Shown: positions 40,970 through 50,855, counted from the stretch's first letter. The stretch is 64,000 nucleotides of DNA from Halomonas elongata (GCF_029081005.1 NZ_JAJQTQ010000008.1:97837-161836), one strand, 5' to 3'. A program made the numbers and translations. The notes: generated by a model not told the origin, from the letters alone.

Positions 40970-42376
40970 TCAGCCACCGGGCGCCTCGAACACCCAAGTG
41001 GTGCCTTCACGGCTATCCTTGAGCACGATGCCGAGCGCGGCCAGTTCGTCGCGGATGCCATCGGCGCGGGCGAAATCGCGGGCCTTCTTGGCCTCGGCAC
41101 GCTCGGTGATCTTCGCCTCGATCTCGGCGTCGGACAACGGCAGCTCACCGGCGCCTCCCTTGAGGAAGGTGGTCGGGTCCTGCTGCAGCAGGCCGAGCAC
41201 ACTGCCCAGTCGCTTGAGCTCGGCGGCCAACGCCGGGGCTTCGTCCGGCGACTCCTTGCGTGCCCGATTGAGCTCGCGGGCCAGGTCGAACAGCACCGAC
41301 ATCGCCCCGGCGGTATTGAAGTCGTCGTCCATGGCCTCGGTGAACCGACGGTCGAAACTCGGATCGACCGCCGTGCCCCCGAGCTCCACGCCGTCGAGTG
41401 CCAGCCCTTCGAGAGCATTGTAGAAACGCTCCAGCGACTTGCGGGCATCGGCCAGCGAGTCCGGGGCGTAGTTGATCGGGCTGCGATAGTGGCTGGCCAC
41501 CAGCAGGTAGCGCACCACTTCGGGATCGTGATGCTCGAGCACCTCGCGGATGGTGAAGAAATTGCCCAGTGACTTGGACATCTTCTCGTGCTGCACGCGT
41601 ACCGCGCCGGCGTGCATCCAGGTGTTCACGTACGGCTTGCCGGTGGCCGCCTCGCTCTGGGCAATCTCGTTCTCGTGGTGCGGGAAGGTCAGGTCGGGCC
41701 CGCCGCCATGGATATCGAAGGTCTCGCCCAGGCAGCAGGTGGACATCGCCGAGCACTCGATGTGCCAGCCCGGCCGCCCCGGCCCCCAGGGCGACAGCCA
41801 GTCCGCCTCGCCCGGCTTGGCAGCCTTCCAGAGCACGAAGTCGAGGGGATCTTCCTTGTGCTCTTCCACGTCGACCCGGGCCCCGGCACGCATGTCGTCG
41901 GGGTCGCGGTTGTTGAGCTTGCCGTAGTCGGCGAACCGGCGTACCCGATAATAGACGTCGCCATTGGTCGCCGCGTAGGCGTAGCCCTTGTCGATGAGCG
42001 TCTGGATCATGGTGACGATCTCATCGACATGCTGGGTGGCACGCGGTTCGGAATCGGGCCGCAACACGCCGAGGCGCCCTTCGTCCTCGTGCATGGCATC
42101 GATCATGCGGTCGGTGAGCGACTCGATGGTCTCGCCGTTCTCCTCGGCCCGCTTGAGGATCTTGTCGTCGATGTCGGTGATGTTGCGCACGTAGGCAACG
42201 TCATAGCCGCGCGCGCGCAGGTACCGGGTAATGACGTCGAAGGCGACCATCACCCGGGCATGGCCCAGGTGGCAGTAGTCGTAGACGGTCATGCCGCAGA
42301 CGTACATCCGGACTCGCCCCGGCTCGATGGGCGTGAAGGTTTCCTTGCGCCGCGTCAGGGTATTGTAGATCTGCAT
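40970..42376 (-). CDS. cysS: Cysteinyl-tRNA synthetase
   Basis: Class I synthetase charging tRNA-Cys, 468 residues (E. coli 461). The zinc and HIGH region reads [20 protein letters not shown] (about 23-42), with Cys28 as a zinc ligand. Further zinc ligands are in [10 protein letters not shown] and [10 protein letters not shown], and the KMSKS loop is [10 protein letters not shown] (about 268-277). The start [20 protein letters not shown] is canonical. It begins one base after the glnS stop on the same strand, so the two are likely co-transcribed. The end faces a terminator-like repeat. Confidence 0.97.
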   Translation of the reverse strand: MQIYNTLTRRKETFTPIEPGRVRMYVCGMTVYDYCHLGHARVMVAFDVITRYLRARGYDVAYVRNITDIDDKILKRAEENGETIESLTDRMIDAMHEDEGRLGVLRPDSEPRATQHVDEIVTMIQTLIDKGYAYAATNGDVYYRVRRFADYGKLNNRDPDDMRAGARVDVEEHKEDPLDFVLWKAAKPGEADWLSPWGPGRPGWHIECSAMSTCCLGETFDIHGGGPDLTFPHHENEIAQSEAATGKPYVNTWMHAGAVRVQHEKMSKSLGNFFTIREVLEHHDPEVVRYLLVASHYRSPINYAPDSLADARKSLERFYNALEGLALDGVELGGTAVDPSFDRRFTEAMDDDFNTAGAMSVLFDLARELNRARKESPDEAPALAAELKRLGSVLGLLQQDPTTFLKGGAGELPLSDAEIEAKITERAEAKKARDFARADGIRDELAALGIVLKDSREGTTWVFEAPGG

Positions 42377-42377
42377 G

Positions 42378-44054
42378 TCAGCCCTTCTTCTTGATCTTCG
42401 CCCAGGTATCCTTGAGTCCCACCGTGCGGTTGAACACCAGGTGGTCGGGACGGCTGGCGTAGCGATCGGCGCAGAAGTAGCCCACGCGCTCGAACTGATA
42501 GCGGCCTTCCGGCTCGGCCTCGGCCAGGCTCGGCTCGCCGAAGCCCTGGACGGTGACCAGCGACTCGGGATTCAGGTGCTCGAGGAAATCGGCGTCACGA
42601 TCCTTGTCCGGCTGCTCGACCAGGAAGAGGTTGTCGTAGAGCCGCACTTCCATGGGCACGCCGTGGGTGGCGCTGACCCAGTGCAGCACGCCCTTCACCT
42701 TGCGGTCCTCGGGGTTCTTGCCGAGGGTGTCGAAATCCACCGAGCAGCGCAGCTCCGTCACTTCGCCGTCGTCGTCCTTGATTACCTCGTCGCAACGGAT
42801 CACGTAGCTGTTGCGCAGGCGCACTTCCTTGCCCGGCGCCAGACGGAAGAACTTCTTGGGCGGGTCTTCCATGAAATCGTCGCGATCGATATAGACCTCG
42901 CGGGTGAACGGCACGCGGCGCGTCGGCATGTCGTCACGGGCGGGGTGGCCGGCCACCTCGTACACTTCCTCATGATCCTCGGGCACATTGGTCAACACCA
43001 CCTTCAGCGGCTTGAGCACGCACATGGCACGCGGCGCATTGTCCTCGAGGTCGGAACGGATCGCGTGAGTCAGCATGGCGATATCCACCAGCCCGCCGTC
43101 GGCGCGGGTGACACCGATCATCTCGCAGAACTTGCGAATCGAGGCCGGCGTGTAGCCGCGGCGACGCATGCCGGAGATGGTCGGCATGCGGGGATCGTCC
43201 CAGCCGTCGACGATACCCTGGTCGACGAGCAGCTTGAGCTTGCGCTTGGACGTCAGGGTATAATTGAGATTGAGCCGAGCGAATTCGATCTGCCTCGGTC
43301 GCGACGGTACCGGCAGGTGCTCCAGGAACCAGTCGTACAGCGGCCGATGATCCTCGAACTCCAGCGAGCAGATGGAGTGGGTCACGCCTTCCAGGGCATC
43401 CGACTGGCCATGGGTGAAGTCGTAGGACGGATAGATCTTCCACTTGTCGCCGGCCTGATGATGGTTGGCGTGGCGGATGCGGTAGAGGATCGGATCGCGC
43501 AGATTGATGTTGGACGACGCCATGTCGATCTTGGCCCGCAACACTTTCTCGCCCTCGGCGAACTCGCCGACACGCATCCGTTCGAGCAGGTCGAGGTTCT
43601 CCTCGACGCCGCGCTCCCGGTACGGGCTCGGCTTCCCCGGCTCGGTGAGAGTGCCGCGATACTCGCGAATCTCGTCAGGCGAAAGGTCATCGACATACGC
43701 CTTCCCCTCACGCACCAGGTGCTGGGCCCAGGCATACAGCTGATCGAAGTAGTCGGATGCGAAACGCACCTCGCCGGCCCATTCGAAGCCCAGCCAGTTC
43801 ACGTCCTCCTTGATGGCATCGATGTAGGCCTGCTCTTCCTTCTCCGGGTTGGTATCGTCGAAGCGCAGGTTGCAGTCGCCACCGAACTGCTCGGCGAGCC
43901 CGAAATTCAGACAGATCGACTTGGCGTGGCCGATATGCAGGAACCCATTGGGATGCGGCGGGAACCGGGTGACGATCTTGTCGTGCCGGCCAGCCTCGAG
44001 TTCCTCCTGGATCTGGTTGCGAATGAAGTTCGGCGCGCTGGTGGTCTCGGTCAT
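42378..44054 (-). CDS. glnS: Glutaminyl-tRNA synthetase
   Basis: Class I synthetase charging tRNA-Gln, 558 residues (E. coli 554). HIGH region is [20 protein letters not shown] (about 31-50); the KMSKS-like motif is [14 protein letters not shown] (about 262-275). The segment [20 protein letters not shown] distinguishes Gln from Glu enzymes, as does the long C-terminal anticodon-binding barrel region. Start ATG 44054. It is followed at once by cysS. A promoter-like sequence lies about 85 bases upstream, divergent from ppiB. Confidence 0.97.
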   Translation of the reverse strand: MTETTSAPNFIRNQIQEELEAGRHDKIVTRFPPHPNGFLHIGHAKSICLNFGLAEQFGGDCNLRFDDTNPEKEEQAYIDAIKEDVNWLGFEWAGEVRFASDYFDQLYAWAQHLVREGKAYVDDLSPDEIREYRGTLTEPGKPSPYRERGVEENLDLLERMRVGEFAEGEKVLRAKIDMASSNINLRDPILYRIRHANHHQAGDKWKIYPSYDFTHGQSDALEGVTHSICSLEFEDHRPLYDWFLEHLPVPSRPRQIEFARLNLNYTLTSKRKLKLLVDQGIVDGWDDPRMPTISGMRRRGYTPASIRKFCEMIGVTRADGGLVDIAMLTHAIRSDLEDNAPRAMCVLKPLKVVLTNVPEDHEEVYEVAGHPARDDMPTRRVPFTREVYIDRDDFMEDPPKKFFRLAPGKEVRLRNSYVIRCDEVIKDDDGEVTELRCSVDFDTLGKNPEDRKVKGVLHWVSATHGVPMEVRLYDNLFLVEQPDKDRDADFLEHLNPESLVTVQGFGEPSLAEAEPEGRYQFERVGYFCADRYASRPDHLVFNRTVGLKDTWAKIKKKG

Positions 44055-44137
44055 GTTGATTGGGCAACCTCTGGTTGAACGCGGGCCTGTCGGGCGTCAC
44101 CGGGGTATCCGGCTTCGCGCATCGACGCAAAACCGCT

Positions 44138-44168
44138 ATTATAGCGCCACGCCCATGCACGGCGCCAA
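44138..44168 (-). promoter_or_regulatory. Likely glnS promoter
   Basis: On the minus strand a perfect TATAAT (44138-44143) is preceded by TTGGCG (44163-44168) with a 19-base spacer, slightly long. Transcription would start near 44131, leaving a leader of about 77 bases. The -10 is embedded in CGCTATAATAGCG, a perfect palindrome but for the centre, so a plus-strand promoter for ppiB could overlap it. Confidence 0.5.
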
Positions 44169-44197
44169 GGCGTCTGCCCCGAAGACAGGAAATCGTC

Positions 44198-44701
44198 ATG
44201 ATCACGCTGCAAACCAATTTCGGCGATATCGTCATCGCCCTGAATCACGACAAGGCGCCGAAGACGGCAGCCAACTTCGAACGCTACGTTCGCGAAGGCT
44301 TCTACGACAACACCCTCTTCCATCGGGTCATCGACGGTTTCATGGTCCAGGGCGGCGGTTTCGACCTGGATTTCAACCAGAAACCGACCCATGAGCCGAT
44401 CGAGAACGAAGCCGACAATGGCCTGGAGAACCGTGTCGGTGCCCTGGCCATGGCCCGCACCCAGGATCCGCACTCGGCCACGGCCCAGTTCTTCATCAAT
44501 ATCGCCGACAACGACTTCCTCAACCACCGCGGCAAGAACCTGCAGGGTTGGGGATACTGTGTCTTCGGTAACGTCGTCGAAGGCATGGATGTGGTCGAGC
44601 GTATCAAATCGGTCAAGACCACGCGCCGCGGCATGCATGCCGACGTGCCTGCCGAGGATGTCATCATCCAGAGCGCTCGCCTCCAGGATGCCACCGACTG
44701 A
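44198..44701 (+). CDS. ppiB: Peptidyl-prolyl cis-trans isomerase B (cyclophilin)
   Basis: Cytoplasmic cyclophilin that isomerises prolyl bonds, 167 residues (E. coli PpiB 164). I start at ATG 44198 ([20 protein letters not shown]), preceded by ACAGGAAA; the longer frame is spurious. Active-site residues are in [19 protein letters not shown] (Arg and Phe), [20 protein letters not shown] and the C-terminal [15 protein letters not shown]. It is divergent from glnS and lies 81 bases before lpxH, the same neighbourhood (glnS-ppiB-lpxH) as in many gammaproteobacteria. Confidence 0.96.
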   Translation: MITLQTNFGDIVIALNHDKAPKTAANFERYVREGFYDNTLFHRVIDGFMVQGGGFDLDFNQKPTHEPIENEADNGLENRVGALAMARTQDPHSATAQFFINIADNDFLNHRGKNLQGWGYCVFGNVVEGMDVVERIKSVKTTRRGMHADVPAEDVIIQSARLQDATD

Positions 44702-44723
44702 CCCTCGGTCGCCTGGTGATTCG

Positions 44724-44741
44724 CGCCCGCCTCGGCGGGCG
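44724..44741 (+). terminator. GC-rich hairpin after ppiB
   Basis: CGCCCGCC and GGCGGGCG pair perfectly around a 2-base gap, followed by TCGTCTTTGCTCT, a weak T-rich tail. It lies 23 bases after the ppiB stop and before lpxH. It may reduce read-through rather than stop it fully. Confidence 0.5.
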
Positions 44742-44782
44742 TCGTCTTTGCTCTCCATTCGCCTCCGCCCACGGAACACGAC

Positions 44783-45547
44783 ATGGCCACCCTGCTGATT
44801 TCCGACCTGCACCTGCACCCCGGCGCCCCGGCGATCACCGAAGACTTCCTGCGCTGGCTCGATGAGCGGGCCAGTGGTGCCGACGCCCTCTATATTCTGG
44901 GCGACTTCTTCGAGGCCTGGATCGGCGATGACCTGCTCGATCTCGGCGACGCCGACCCGACCGGCACCTCCGCCCTTGCCTGGCGCGTGGCCTCGGCCCT
45001 CAAGGAACGCGCCGATGCCGGCACTCGTCTCTACCTGATGCATGGCAATCGCGACTTCCTGCTCGGCGAGCGGTTCGCCCGTGAAGCCGGCGCTACGCTG
45101 CTTCCCGACCCAAGCCTGGTGACCCTGGGTGACGAGCGGGTTCTGCTGATGCACGGCGACAGCCTGTGCACCCGCGACGAGGCCTACATGGCTTTCCGGG
45201 GCCAGTCGCGTGATCCCGAATGGCAGGCACAGATTCTCGCCATGCCGATTCCCGAGCGCCTCGAACTGGCACGCCAGTTGCGTGAGCGCTCCGGCGAGGC
45301 CAACTCCAACAAGGCCGAGGACATCATGGACGTGACACCGGAAGAGGTCGTGAAGACGCTGCGTGAGCACGACGTGACCACCCTGATCCACGGCCACACC
45401 CACCGTCCCGACGTGCACGACCTGGACGTCGATGGGCACGCCGCGCGTCGCTTCGTGCTGGGTGACTGGCAGCCGGGCATCGGCTGGGAAATCGAGGCCG
45501 CGCCTGGCCGCGACCCGGTATTGCGGCGCGTCATGCTATCCGAGTGA
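44783..45547 (+). CDS. lpxH: UDP-2,3-diacylglucosamine diphosphatase
   Basis: Lipid A biosynthesis enzyme that hydrolyses UDP-2,3-diacylglucosamine to lipid X, acting at the inner face of the inner membrane. It has 254 residues (E. coli LpxH 240). The metallophosphoesterase motifs are complete: SDLHL (7-11), [12 protein letters not shown] (about 39-50), [10 protein letters not shown] (GNRD), LMHGDSLCT and the C-terminal GHTHRPD. Start [13 protein letters not shown]. The gene ends 3 bases before the convergent methylenetetrahydrofolate reductase gene with no terminator between them. Confidence 0.96.
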   Translation: MATLLISDLHLHPGAPAITEDFLRWLDERASGADALYILGDFFEAWIGDDLLDLGDADPTGTSALAWRVASALKERADAGTRLYLMHGNRDFLLGERFAREAGATLLPDPSLVTLGDERVLLMHGDSLCTRDEAYMAFRGQSRDPEWQAQILAMPIPERLELARQLRERSGEANSNKAEDIMDVTPEEVVKTLREHDVTTLIHGHTHRPDVHDLDVDGHAARRFVLGDWQPGIGWEIEAAPGRDPVLRRVMLSE

Positions 45548-45550
45548 CCC

Positions 45551-46615
45551 TCAGCTCGAGGCGGCGGCAGGCAGCTCCCCGGCCGCCTCCGGCGATTCCG
45601 GATTGAGTTCGGTGGGATTGTCACGGCCGGGGTACCAGGGCACCCGCCCCTCGAGCACACCGGTTTCCTCGATGATGTGCGCCACCGTGGTTTCCTGCCG
45701 GTAGGCCATGATATGGGCGCCACTGACGCCTTCGATCTCGCGCACCTCCTGCAGGATGTCCCGACACAGGCGCGCCCCCTCCTCGCGCTGATTGCTGGCC
45801 CCTTCCAGGCGCCGGATCACGGCGTCGGGAATGTATATGCCGGGCACGTTGTCGCGAACCCAGCGTGCACTGCGCGCCGAAGGCAGGGGGCCCATGCCGA
45901 CCAGCACATGGACACGGTCGGGCCCTTCCAGCAGGCCGAGATCACCGACCTCGGCCATGAAGTCCCGCAGGACAGCGACATCGAAGCAGTACTGGGTCTG
46001 AATGAAACGCGCGCCGGCCGCCACCTTCTTGGCCAGGCGCTGGGCGCGCGAGGCCCGCGGCGGCACGAAGGGATTCGCCGCCGCGCCGAGGAACATGCGT
46101 GGCGGGGAATCGATCGGGCGCCCGCTCTCGAAACAGGACTCGTCACGCATCCGGCGCGCCATCTCGAGCAGCGACGGCGAATCGAGATCGAAAACCGGTC
46201 GGGCATGGGGATGGTCGCCGGCCTGGACACCGTCCCCCGTCAGGCACAGCAGGTTGCAGGCTCCCATGGCCGCCGCGCCCAGAATCTCGCCCTGCATGGC
46301 GATCCGATTACGATCACGGCAGGACATCTGCAGGATGGTGGCATAGCCGACCCGCGTCAGCAGCGAGCAGACGCCGACGCTGGACATGTGGCAGTTGGCC
46401 CCGGAGCCATCGGTGGCATTGATGGCATCGACATAGCCATCGAAGATCGCGGCACGTCGCAGGACCTCCGCCGGATCCGCGGAATCCGGCGGATCGATCT
46501 CGGTGGTCACCGCAAAGCGCCCGGCCCGCAGGACCCGTTCGAGCCGACCGGGGGAAACATGCCCCGGCAGCACGGGCAGTGAATAGCCGGGAACCGGCTC
46601 GTCATCGAACTTCAT
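45551..46615 (-). CDS. Methylenetetrahydrofolate reductase family protein (MetF-like)
   Basis: A TIM-barrel flavoprotein of 354 residues related to MetF, acting on 5,10-methylene- or 5-methyl-tetrahydrofolate. Family features are FAVTTEIDPPDSADPAEVLR (about 34-53, catalytic Glu), INATDGSGANCHMSSVGVC, MSCRDRNRIAMQGEILGAAA (about 96-115), LCLTGDGV and AGARFIQTQYCFDV. The start overlaps the stop of the upstream gene, which encodes a separate cysteine-rich MTHFR C-terminal domain protein. Such pairs are found in C1 and methylated-amine metabolism rather than as the main methionine MetF. Direction of the reaction is not known. Confidence 0.85.
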   Translation of the reverse strand: MKFDDEPVPGYSLPVLPGHVSPGRLERVLRAGRFAVTTEIDPPDSADPAEVLRRAAIFDGYVDAINATDGSGANCHMSSVGVCSLLTRVGYATILQMSCRDRNRIAMQGEILGAAAMGACNLLCLTGDGVQAGDHPHARPVFDLDSPSLLEMARRMRDESCFESGRPIDSPPRMFLGAAANPFVPPRASRAQRLAKKVAAGARFIQTQYCFDVAVLRDFMAEVGDLGLLEGPDRVHVLVGMGPLPSARSARWVRDNVPGIYIPDAVIRRLEGASNQREEGARLCRDILQEVREIEGVSGAHIMAYRQETTVAHIIEETGVLEGRVPWYPGRDNPTELNPESPEAAGELPAAASS

Positions 46616-47079
46616 CGCCGGCCTCCTGCCTTTGCATCATGCTCGCCCCGGGCCACGCGCAGCCAGGAGGAGGTCCCTTCCAACGAAGCGTCCAGGGGCA
46701 GTTGCACGACATGGATGCGATCCCCGTGCTTCATGCGCCGACTGCCCTCCCAGGCATCCAGCCACACGCAGCGCATCTCCGGTTTCACCTCGCAGCCACC
46801 GTCCTCGCGCACCCCGCCACAGGGGCCGTTGCGCAGCCGCTTGGGACAATTCATCGGGCACGACATACCGGTCGAGCTGAGCACGCAGTGGCCACACATC
46901 TGGCAGTCGAAGAGCAGCCCCTTGATCAGCCGTTCGAGACGAGCCATCGGCGCCTCGAGACGCGCATAACCGATTCGCTTCAGCAACGGCGCCGAGCGCT
47001 GGAGCATGACCTCGAACCCCGCATAGAGAAGCTCGAAGGCGCGGGCGTGACGTACCACCCAGCGTCGCACTCGATACAT
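46612..47079 (-). CDS. MTHFR C-terminal domain protein, cysteine-rich
   Basis: A 155-residue protein that matches the zinc- or Fe-S-type partner domain associated with MetF relatives. The cysteine cluster CQMCGHCVLSSTGMSCPMNC (about 59-78) is followed by PKRLRNGPCGG and MRCVWLDAWEGS, giving at least eight Cys. This pattern (GPCGG) is seen in the C-terminal extension of bifunctional methylenetetrahydrofolate reductases. The start is ATG 47079 and the stop overlaps the MetF-like gene by 4 bases, so the two form one complex-forming pair. I infer electron transfer or structural metal binding. Confidence 0.75.
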   Translation of the reverse strand: MYRVRRWVVRHARAFELLYAGFEVMLQRSAPLLKRIGYARLEAPMARLERLIKGLLFDCQMCGHCVLSSTGMSCPMNCPKRLRNGPCGGVREDGGCEVKPEMRCVWLDAWEGSRRMKHGDRIHVVQLPLDASLEGTSSWLRVARGEHDAKAGGRR

Positions 47080-47188
47080 GACGGCATCCTGATAGTTCGC
47101 GGAATTTCTCCGCCGAGACGACTCTTGACTCGTAGCCTAGGAAGAGGCAAGCCAGAGCACATCCATCAGGACGACAATGACGTGTGCG

Positions 47189-48199
47189 TCACCGTCGTGT
47201 CTCGAGGCAGGCGGTCAGGGACCTTTCCAGGCTCGTCGCATCGGGCATGTCATCCGGTTCGCCCAGCAACTCCAGCCGCGAATCATGCCGCCAGACACTC
47301 GGCCGAATCTCCGCCGCTCCCGATGCCCGGTTGTAGAACAGCCAGCCCCGATCGGTATGAAATACTCCCTTGACCCGCAGCATCGTCGGCAAGGACGCCA
47401 ACCGCGTTTCCAGGGCATGGCGATCGAAGCGATCCCGGGGATGCCAACGCCAGCCCAGGCTGGCATGCCCGAGGGCGTTGCCCGGCTCGAGCACCGGCGT
47501 TCTTCGCCCTGGCTCGCTCGAGACGCCCCGCTGCATCGACGCGGTGTGGTGATGCGAACTCGGCGTCGCGACCGCCTCGCCGACGCCGGGCTCGGCCGAG
47601 AGCAGCAACTCGCTCGGCAGACGACCATAGGGGGCTTCGCGCACCCAACGACGCGGTGGCCAGAATCCCTCCAGCCAGTGCCGTGCCGCTGCCGTCTGTC
47701 GAGTGCTGGCGAGGTCGGTCATGGTCAAGGCCACTGCATCGGCCATGCGCAGCTGGTCGAGAAAGGTCTCATGCGCCATGGCGCGGGCATCATCCAGCCG
47801 GCGAGGATCCAGCACGGCCACCACGCCGCGAATATCGAGCGCGTCGGCAAATCCTTCGTCGCGCAACAGATCCAGCAGACCTGCGGGATGCCCCAGTCCC
47901 GAGGGCTCGATGATCAGGCGATCCGGTCGGTGACGACGCAACAACCTGACCAGCGTGGCGCGCAACACCACGGCTTGCTGGCAGCAGAGACAGCCACCGG
48001 GCAACGCCTCGACGATCAGGTCATCGTCCGCATCGAACATCGCCTGGTCGATACCGACGCGACCGAATTCATTGATGACCACCGCCCAGCGCTCGCCCGT
48101 CGGCTTGTGGGCCAGCAGATGATGGATCAGCGAACTCTTGCCGGCACCGAGGAAGCCGGTGATCACGTGTACGGGGGTATCGGCGAGTGGAGTGGGCAT
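47189..48199 (-). CDS. CobW/YjiA-family GTPase (metal chaperone)
   Basis: A P-loop GTPase of 336 residues. Walker A is ITGFLGAGKSSLI (about 13-25), followed by NEFGRVGID; the metal-binding CxCC motif is LPGGCLCCQQ (about 65-74). The G-domain signature TMTD (about 157) recognises guanine. The C-terminal CobW domain spans about 250-336. Family members deliver zinc or cobalt to client proteins; a metal of the neighbouring cysteine-rich protein is possible. A His-rich stretch, SSHHHTASM, lies in the linker. Start ATG 48199; a 7-base tandem repeat array lies just upstream. Confidence 0.88.
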   Translation of the reverse strand: MPTPLADTPVHVITGFLGAGKSSLIHHLLAHKPTGERWAVVINEFGRVGIDQAMFDADDDLIVEALPGGCLCCQQAVVLRATLVRLLRRHRPDRLIIEPSGLGHPAGLLDLLRDEGFADALDIRGVVAVLDPRRLDDARAMAHETFLDQLRMADAVALTMTDLASTRQTAAARHWLEGFWPPRRWVREAPYGRLPSELLLSAEPGVGEAVATPSSHHHTASMQRGVSSEPGRRTPVLEPGNALGHASLGWRWHPRDRFDRHALETRLASLPTMLRVKGVFHTDRGWLFYNRASGAAEIRPSVWRHDSRLELLGEPDDMPDATSLERSLTACLETRR

Positions 48200-48230
48200 G
48201 GGCTATGAGGTGTGAGATGCGCGATGCGAG

Positions 48231-48286
48231 GTGAGAGGTGAGAGGTGAGAGGTGAGAGGTGAGAGGTGAGAGGTGAGAGGTGAGAG
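48231..48286. repeat. Tandem repeat, GTGAGAG x 8
   Basis: Eight perfect head-to-tail copies of GTGAGAG, with imperfect copies continuing to about 48206. The array begins 32 bases upstream of the CobW-type gene start and lies between that gene and the ppiD stop. The unit of 7 is not a multiple of 3. Copy number could change by slippage and alter promoter spacing or leader structure. A related array (GGGTGAA) lies at 58587-58610. Confidence 0.85.
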
Positions 48287-48390
48287 GCAAGGAATGCTGG
48301 AAGGGAAGCCGTTACCGAGAAGCGTGAGGGATGAGGGGCACCTCCCCCCTCATCCGTTCCTCGTCATCTCTTCCTCCTTACCTCGGAGGA

Positions 48391-50211
48391 TCAGAGCCGC
48401 TCGATTTCCGACTGTTCGCGCAGGAAGTCGAGCAGGCCATTGACGGCCGCCTGGGAGCGAAGCTGCTGTGCCATGCGTGCCACGTAGGCCTCGCTCTGCT
48501 CGTTGACCTCGCCATCGGCGACCTGGTCCAGGGCGATCAGCACCACGCGCTGCCCATCGACCGCACGACCGAAGACGGCTTCATCGCCCTCGGGGTGCGG
48601 CAACCGGAAGACCGCGTCCACGACCGGCTGCGCGAGCTCGGTATCGTCCTGACGGCTCAGGCCCTCGGTCCGACGCCAGTCGATCGCCGGTGATTCGCCG
48701 GATTGCAGGGCCTCGATCAGTCGATCCGCCTCATCCTTCAATGCGTCGCGCGTCTTGCGTGCCTGGACGGCGTCGGCCACCTGAGGACGCACGTCCTCGA
48801 GCGGCAACGTCGTGGCCTCGCGATGGTCGAGTACGCGCAGGACCATACGGCGGTCCTCATCCAGCTCGATGACCTCGCTGTTGAAGCCCTCCTCGAGCAC
48901 ATCCGAGGTGAAGGCCTGACGCATCACGCCCGGCTCGGAGAGAACGCCCGAGACATTCTCGCGGCTGACCCAATCGCTGGTCTGGCGCTCGAGCTCCAGA
49001 TCCTGTGCCACGCTCTGCAGGTCTTCGGCGGCAAAGCTCTCGTCGATCAAGCGCTGGGCCCGATCATCGAAGGTGGACGCAACCTGCTCACGGGCAACCT
49101 CAAGAGCCAGGCGATCACGCGCTTGCTCGAAGGAAGGCCGATCCAGCTCGGTCACCTTGAGCAGGTGCAGACCATTGCCGGTTTCGACGATGTTCGATAC
49201 CTGCCCTTCTTCCAGGGAGAACGCCGCCTCGTCGAAGGCCTCGCCGAAGAAGCCACGGCTGATGACCCCGAGATCGCCTCCCTCGTCACGGGTCGAGGCA
49301 TCATCGGAGTATTCGGCGGCCAGGTCGGTGAAGGACGCTCCTTCGGCGAGCTGCTGTCGCGCCTGTTCGAGTCGTGCCTCGGCCTCTTCCCGCGTCCGCT
49401 GATCACCGAACTCGACCATGATGTGTGATACGCGGCGATCGGCGTCGGCGGCTTCGGCCTTCCAGGCATCGCGCAAGGCTTGCTCGCTGACATTCACCTG
49501 CTCGGCCATACGCTCGCGATCCAGTACGACATAGGCCAACTTGACCTGTTCCGGCCGCTGATAGTCGTCGGCATGCGCCTCGTAATACGCTTCGAGTTCT
49601 TCGTCGCTGGCCTCGGGGCGGCTCTCCAGGTCATCGGCGGTCAGGGCATGGTGGCGAAAGCTGCGGGCTTGGCGTTGCAAGGCGGCCAATCGCTGCTCTT
49701 CCGTCTCCAGGCTGAACTCGCTGGCGGCCAGGCCTTGTTGCAGCTGACGCCGCTTCATGTCCGAACGCAGCTGGTCGCGAAACGCCAGCGGCGTGAAGCC
49801 GGCACTGGAAAGACGGTTCTGGAACAGTTCCTGGGAGAAGTTGCCGTCCTGGTCCTGGAACTCGGGCAAGCTGACGATCAATTGATCGATCTGACTCTCG
49901 GAGAGGTGCATGCCCCCCTCCTCGGCATGCTGGGCCAGCAGGCGCTCGGAGATCAAGCTGTCGAGCATCTGGCCACGCAGCTCGCGCTCCCGCTCGGGAG
50001 GCACCTGGCCACTGCGGATGGCACGCTGGACCTCGAGCTCCAGTTGCTGGCGCGAGATCGATTCGCCATTGACCTTGGCGACATCGTCCCCGTCGTCGCC
50101 CAGCAAGCCGACCAGCGACTCTGCACCGAACAGTGCCATGGCCACCACCACGGTACCGATGATGATCTTGGCGCCCCAGCTCGCGGAGCGGTCACGAATA
50201 CTTTGCAGCAT
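48391..50211 (-). CDS. ppiD: Periplasmic chaperone / peptidyl-prolyl isomerase PpiD
   Basis: Membrane-anchored periplasmic folding factor, 606 residues (E. coli 623). The frame is longer, but I start at ATG 50211 (MLQSIRDRSASWGAKIIIGT), the canonical PpiD opening. One transmembrane anchor lies at about 16-35. A SurA-N-like chaperone domain follows (NGESISRQQLELEVQRAIRS), then a parvulin domain at about 265-355 with VSHIMVEFGDQRTREEAEAR, FTDLAAEYSDDASTRDEGGD and GDLGVISRGFFGEAFDEAAF. It lies downstream of hupB on the same strand, the standard lon-hupB-ppiD order. Confidence 0.94.
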   Translation of the reverse strand: MLQSIRDRSASWGAKIIIGTVVVAMALFGAESLVGLLGDDGDDVAKVNGESISRQQLELEVQRAIRSGQVPPERERELRGQMLDSLISERLLAQHAEEGGMHLSESQIDQLIVSLPEFQDQDGNFSQELFQNRLSSAGFTPLAFRDQLRSDMKRRQLQQGLAASEFSLETEEQRLAALQRQARSFRHHALTADDLESRPEASDEELEAYYEAHADDYQRPEQVKLAYVVLDRERMAEQVNVSEQALRDAWKAEAADADRRVSHIMVEFGDQRTREEAEARLEQARQQLAEGASFTDLAAEYSDDASTRDEGGDLGVISRGFFGEAFDEAAFSLEEGQVSNIVETGNGLHLLKVTELDRPSFEQARDRLALEVAREQVASTFDDRAQRLIDESFAAEDLQSVAQDLELERQTSDWVSRENVSGVLSEPGVMRQAFTSDVLEEGFNSEVIELDEDRRMVLRVLDHREATTLPLEDVRPQVADAVQARKTRDALKDEADRLIEALQSGESPAIDWRRTEGLSRQDDTELAQPVVDAVFRLPHPEGDEAVFGRAVDGQRVVLIALDQVADGEVNEQSEAYVARMAQQLRSQAAVNGLLDFLREQSEIERL

Positions 50212-50325
50212 GCAGGCCTCTGCTGAATGAAGAGTGTCGGAACGCGCCACATTATACGCATCCTCGAAGGCCTGGCGACCCTCGGCACGCGAGGTCGTCA
50301 GCACCCTCGACGCCCGGGCCAGGCG

Positions 50326-50364
50326 TCAAAAACAAAACAGGCGCACCGCTGAGCGATGCGCCTG
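50326..50364 (-). terminator. Intrinsic terminator of hupB
   Basis: On the minus strand CAGGCGCA and TGCGCCTG form an 8-bp stem closed by an 11-base loop that can pair further (TCGC with GCGG), followed by TTTTGTTTTT. It lies about 43 bases after the hupB stop and before the ppiD start, so ppiD probably has its own promoter. Confidence 0.85.
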
Positions 50365-50406
50365 CATGGGACCCGACGTCAACGGTGGTCGGCGATACGC
50401 GACACC

Positions 50407-50679
50407 TTAGTTGACGGAATCCTTTAGCGCCTTGCCGGCCTTGAAGCTCGGCACCTTGGCGGCGCTGATCTGGATCGGCTCACCCGTCTGCGGGTTACGG
50501 CCGGTGCGTGCCGCACGCTCCTTGACAGTGAAGGTACCGAATCCCACCAGAGACACGCTATCGCCTTTCTTCAGGCTATCGGCCACAGCGTCTACCATGG
50601 CATCCAGCGCGCGCGAAGCAGCGGCTTTGGGAATATCGGCAGACGCGGCAATGGCTTCGATCAGCTCGGATTTATTCAC
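50407..50679 (-). CDS. hupB: DNA-binding protein HU-beta
   Basis: Nucleoid-associated histone-like protein of exactly 90 residues. It begins [20 protein letters not shown] and contains the HU signature [20 protein letters not shown] (about 45-64), with the arm [13 protein letters not shown]. It binds and bends DNA as a dimer. It lies between lon and ppiD as in E. coli and Pseudomonas. An intrinsic terminator follows. Confidence 0.97.
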   Translation of the reverse strand: MNKSELIEAIAASADIPKAAASRALDAMVDAVADSLKKGDSVSLVGFGTFTVKERAARTGRNPQTGEPIQISAAKVPSFKAGKALKDSVN

Positions 50680-50813
50680 ACTTCACCCCTTGACTGTTTC
50701 GTAAATTGGCTCTAATCGGCGAGACTTACGGCTGAATGACGCGATCACAGCATAGCGATAGTTTATAGCAATGCGATGAAAGACATGTCAAGCGACCATC
50801 CCTGATAATCCCC

Positions 50814-50843
50814 ATCATGCCGGGCTTTTCGCCTCGGCATGAT
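50814..50843 (-). terminator. Hairpin between lon and hupB
   Basis: ATCATGCCGAGGC and GCCCGGCATGAT pair around GAAAA with one mismatch, 13 bases after the lon stop on the minus strand. No T-run follows on that strand, so it is an imperfect terminator or an mRNA-stabilising hairpin. The gap 50680-50855 otherwise holds the hupB upstream region. Confidence 0.45.
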
Positions 50844-50855
50844 AGCGAAAAAACG

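Noticed and set aside
48231..48286. CRISPR array
   Set aside because: The repeat unit is 7 bases with no spacers, and no cas gene is in the window.
48069..48290. Minus-strand open frame encoding repeated TSHLSPL units through the GTGAGAG array
   Set aside because: It arises because a 7-base repeat stays open in one frame; it overlaps the start of the CobW-type gene out of frame and lacks a ribosome binding site.
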